Positions 3,966 to 5,125 of a stretch of 5,125 bases of DNA are shown piece after piece; position 1 is the stretch's first letter; each line of letters starts with the position of its first letter. Origin of the DNA: Planctomycetota bacterium (lineage in GTDB: Bacteria > Planctomycetota > Phycisphaerae > UBA1845 > PWPN01); contig CP070790.1 of the NCBI GenBank assembly GCA_020346805.1, forward strand, positions 2,761,123-2,766,247, given 5' to 3'. The notes under the pieces were generated by a model. It made no database searches. It was not told the origin of the DNA and saw only the letters and a list, made by a program, of their open reading frames with translations. A program made the translations under genes and the position numbers.

Positions 3966-5125
3966 TCAGCGATCGTTGAACTCTTTAACCGCTTCGAACA
4001 CAGCAACAACATTTTCCGGCGGCACTTCGGGCAGGATGTTATGCACGGTGGTGAAGACAAAACCACCGCCGGGGGAAAGGATCTCCATTCGCTCCAGCAC
4101 GTGTTTTTTAACTTGGGCGGGCGTGGCCCGGTTGAGAACATGACGGGTATCGCAGCCGCCGCCCCAGAAGGTGATATCTTTTCCAAACTGGCGTTTGAGG
4201 CGCTCCGGCTCCATGTCGCGGCAATTGGTCTGGACTGGATTGACAACTTCAAAACCGGCCTCGATCAGATCCGGAATGAGCTTGTATATTGAGCCGCAGG
4301 AATGCAGATAAGTATGCATCTGGCTGTTTTTCTTGACATATTCGCATAACTGCCGGTGTCGGGGTTTGAAGAGTTTGCGATAGACTTCGGGGGCCATAAA
4401 GGGACCGTTGTCCATCCCTAAATCGTCGCCGAAACGCACCAGGTCGGCGATGTCCCCGACGGATCGGCAGATTTTTTCCAGTACCGACAGGTGTAGTTCC
4501 ATGAGTGCGTCCAGGAATCGCTCGACCTCGGCCGGTTGGGTGACCAGGTCCATGAGGAAATTATCCAACCGCCGCAGGAATGTTCCCCACTCAAAGAGGT
4601 TGCATCCGGCGCCCATCATGATGGCCCGGTCCGAACTTTGGCGCAGGGTAAGGGTTTTTTCTCGAAGATCGGTCCAGAAGCTTTTTTCGTTGATATGATC
4701 CCAGGGGCTGATGGCAAAAGCGGCCCACATGGCCTTGCCGATGTCCGCCGACAGATTCTGGTAATCGGAGGGATAGCCGTCGAGATACGGAAAATATAGC
4801 TGGTCGAAAAAGGTACCGCCGGCCGGCATCTTGGCCAGCGGTGTTCCGTCGGTTGCCGATGCGATCCAGCTGCCGTCGGATTGCTGTTCGGGTCGGAATG
4901 GTGATGGATATTGTGCTTTACTGCCGTCGGCCAGTTGTACGTCGTACCAGTCTGAATCTTCGGTATTGAAGGCCCGGCCGTTGTCTACTATGTCGATGTT
5001 GAACTGATCCAGAACTTCGTCGTCCGGCTGGGCGAGTTGCTGGATGACGTCATACACCCTGGTAGGGTGTTTAAATCCCACATGTTTTTTCAGGTTGTTG
5101 AAGGCAATGGCGGATATGTTCGAGC
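3966..5125 (-). CDS. UroD/MtaA superfamily protein, 5' end outside window
   Basis: The frame stays open to the right edge, giving 385 full codons. Residues upstream of the GTG at 5081 (SNISAIAFNNLKKH) belong to the protein, since an SxISAIAxxxLKKxLG segment is usual near the start of these homologues. Perhaps 30-50 residues are missing. The superfamily includes uroporphyrinogen decarboxylase and the cobalamin-dependent methyltransferases MtaA, MtbA and CmuA. Counting GTG 5081 as 1, visible marks are TRVYDVIQQLA (7-17), RFGDDLG (216-222), LHSCG (259-263), NPVQTNCRDM (281-290), FWGGGCDT (305-312) and FTTVHNILPEVPPENV (343-358). His260-x-Cys262 matches the first two zinc ligands of the MtaA type. 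The C-terminal position that is Cys in MtaA seems to be His347, as in true UroD, and Cys310 is another possible ligand. Haem synthesis is unlikely given the transport neighbours. Methyl transfer, or another step on the imported solute, is inference. It is a soluble protein with no signal visible. Confidence 0.92.
   Translation of the reverse strand, partial: SNISAIAFNNLKKHVGFKHPTRVYDVIQQLAQPDDEVLDQFNIDIVDNGRAFNTEDSDWYDVQLADGSKAQYPSPFRPEQQSDGSWIASATDGTPLAKMPAGGTFFDQLYFPYLDGYPSDYQNLSADIGKAMWAAFAISPWDHINEKSFWTDLREKTLTLRQSSDRAIMMGAGCNLFEWGTFLRRLDNFLMDLVTQPAEVERFLDALMELHLSVLEKICRSVGDIADLVRFGDDLGMDNGPFMAPEVYRKLFKPRHRQLCEYVKKNSQMHTYLHSCGSIYKLIPDLIEAGFEVVNPVQTNCRDMEPERLKRQFGKDITFWGGGCDTRHVLNRATPAQVKKHVLERMEILSPGGGFVFTTVHNILPEVPPENVVAVFEAVKEFNDR

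Noticed and set aside
5079..5081. GTG 5081 as the start of the UroD-like gene
   Set aside because: The frame continues upstream to the window edge with family-typical residues (SNISAIAFNNLKKH), so this Val is internal and the gene is partial.
1..5125. CRISPR array or insertion sequence
   Set aside because: There are no regularly spaced direct repeats, no transposase frame, and no long terminal inverted repeats bounding a gene.

Overview
The window (5,125 bases) has two unrelated halves. The left part, about 1-1270, runs on the + strand. It holds one certain gene, a tRNA-Val with its own promoter and terminator, set in non-coding DNA and followed by a cluster of palindromic dispersed repeats. 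The right part, about 1273-5125, is a three-gene run on the - strand. In order of transcription it encodes a uroporphyrinogen decarboxylase-like (UroD/MtaA superfamily) protein cut by the right window edge, a sugar-type periplasmic binding lipoprotein, and a sodium:solute symporter of the SSS/SGLT family.

Layout. 1-660: no convincing gene; one short hairpin and two overlapping weak small reading frames. 664-812: a self-contained tRNA unit, with TTGACA-17-AATAAT, tRNA-Val(GAC) and a 33-base palindromic terminator. 847-1183: dispersed repeat units, including a Neisseria dRS3-like ATTCCC-N8-GGGAAT palindrome. 1273-2877 (-): symporter. 2950-3921 (-): binding lipoprotein. 3966-5125 (-): UroD-like protein, 5' end outside the window.

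The three - strand genes have gaps of 44 and 72 bases, each downstream start has a visible Shine-Dalgarno sequence, and no strong terminator lies between them. They are therefore probably one operon whose promoter is beyond the right edge. The inferred theme is capture and uptake of a small organic solute (sugar, polyol or a derivative), with the UroD-like protein possibly acting on it or on a methyl group. The odd point is that an ABC-type binding protein sits beside a sodium symporter, with no ABC permease or ATPase in view.

Organism. The lipoprotein signal, SSS transporter, sigma70-type promoter, tRNA lacking an encoded CCA, and GTCATTCCCGC-type repeats fit a Gram-negative bacterium of moderate GC. 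Clusters combining UroD-like proteins, SSS transporters and RbsB-like binding proteins bring to mind Planctomycetota or related environmental lineages, but this is recollection and the window does not settle the phylum.
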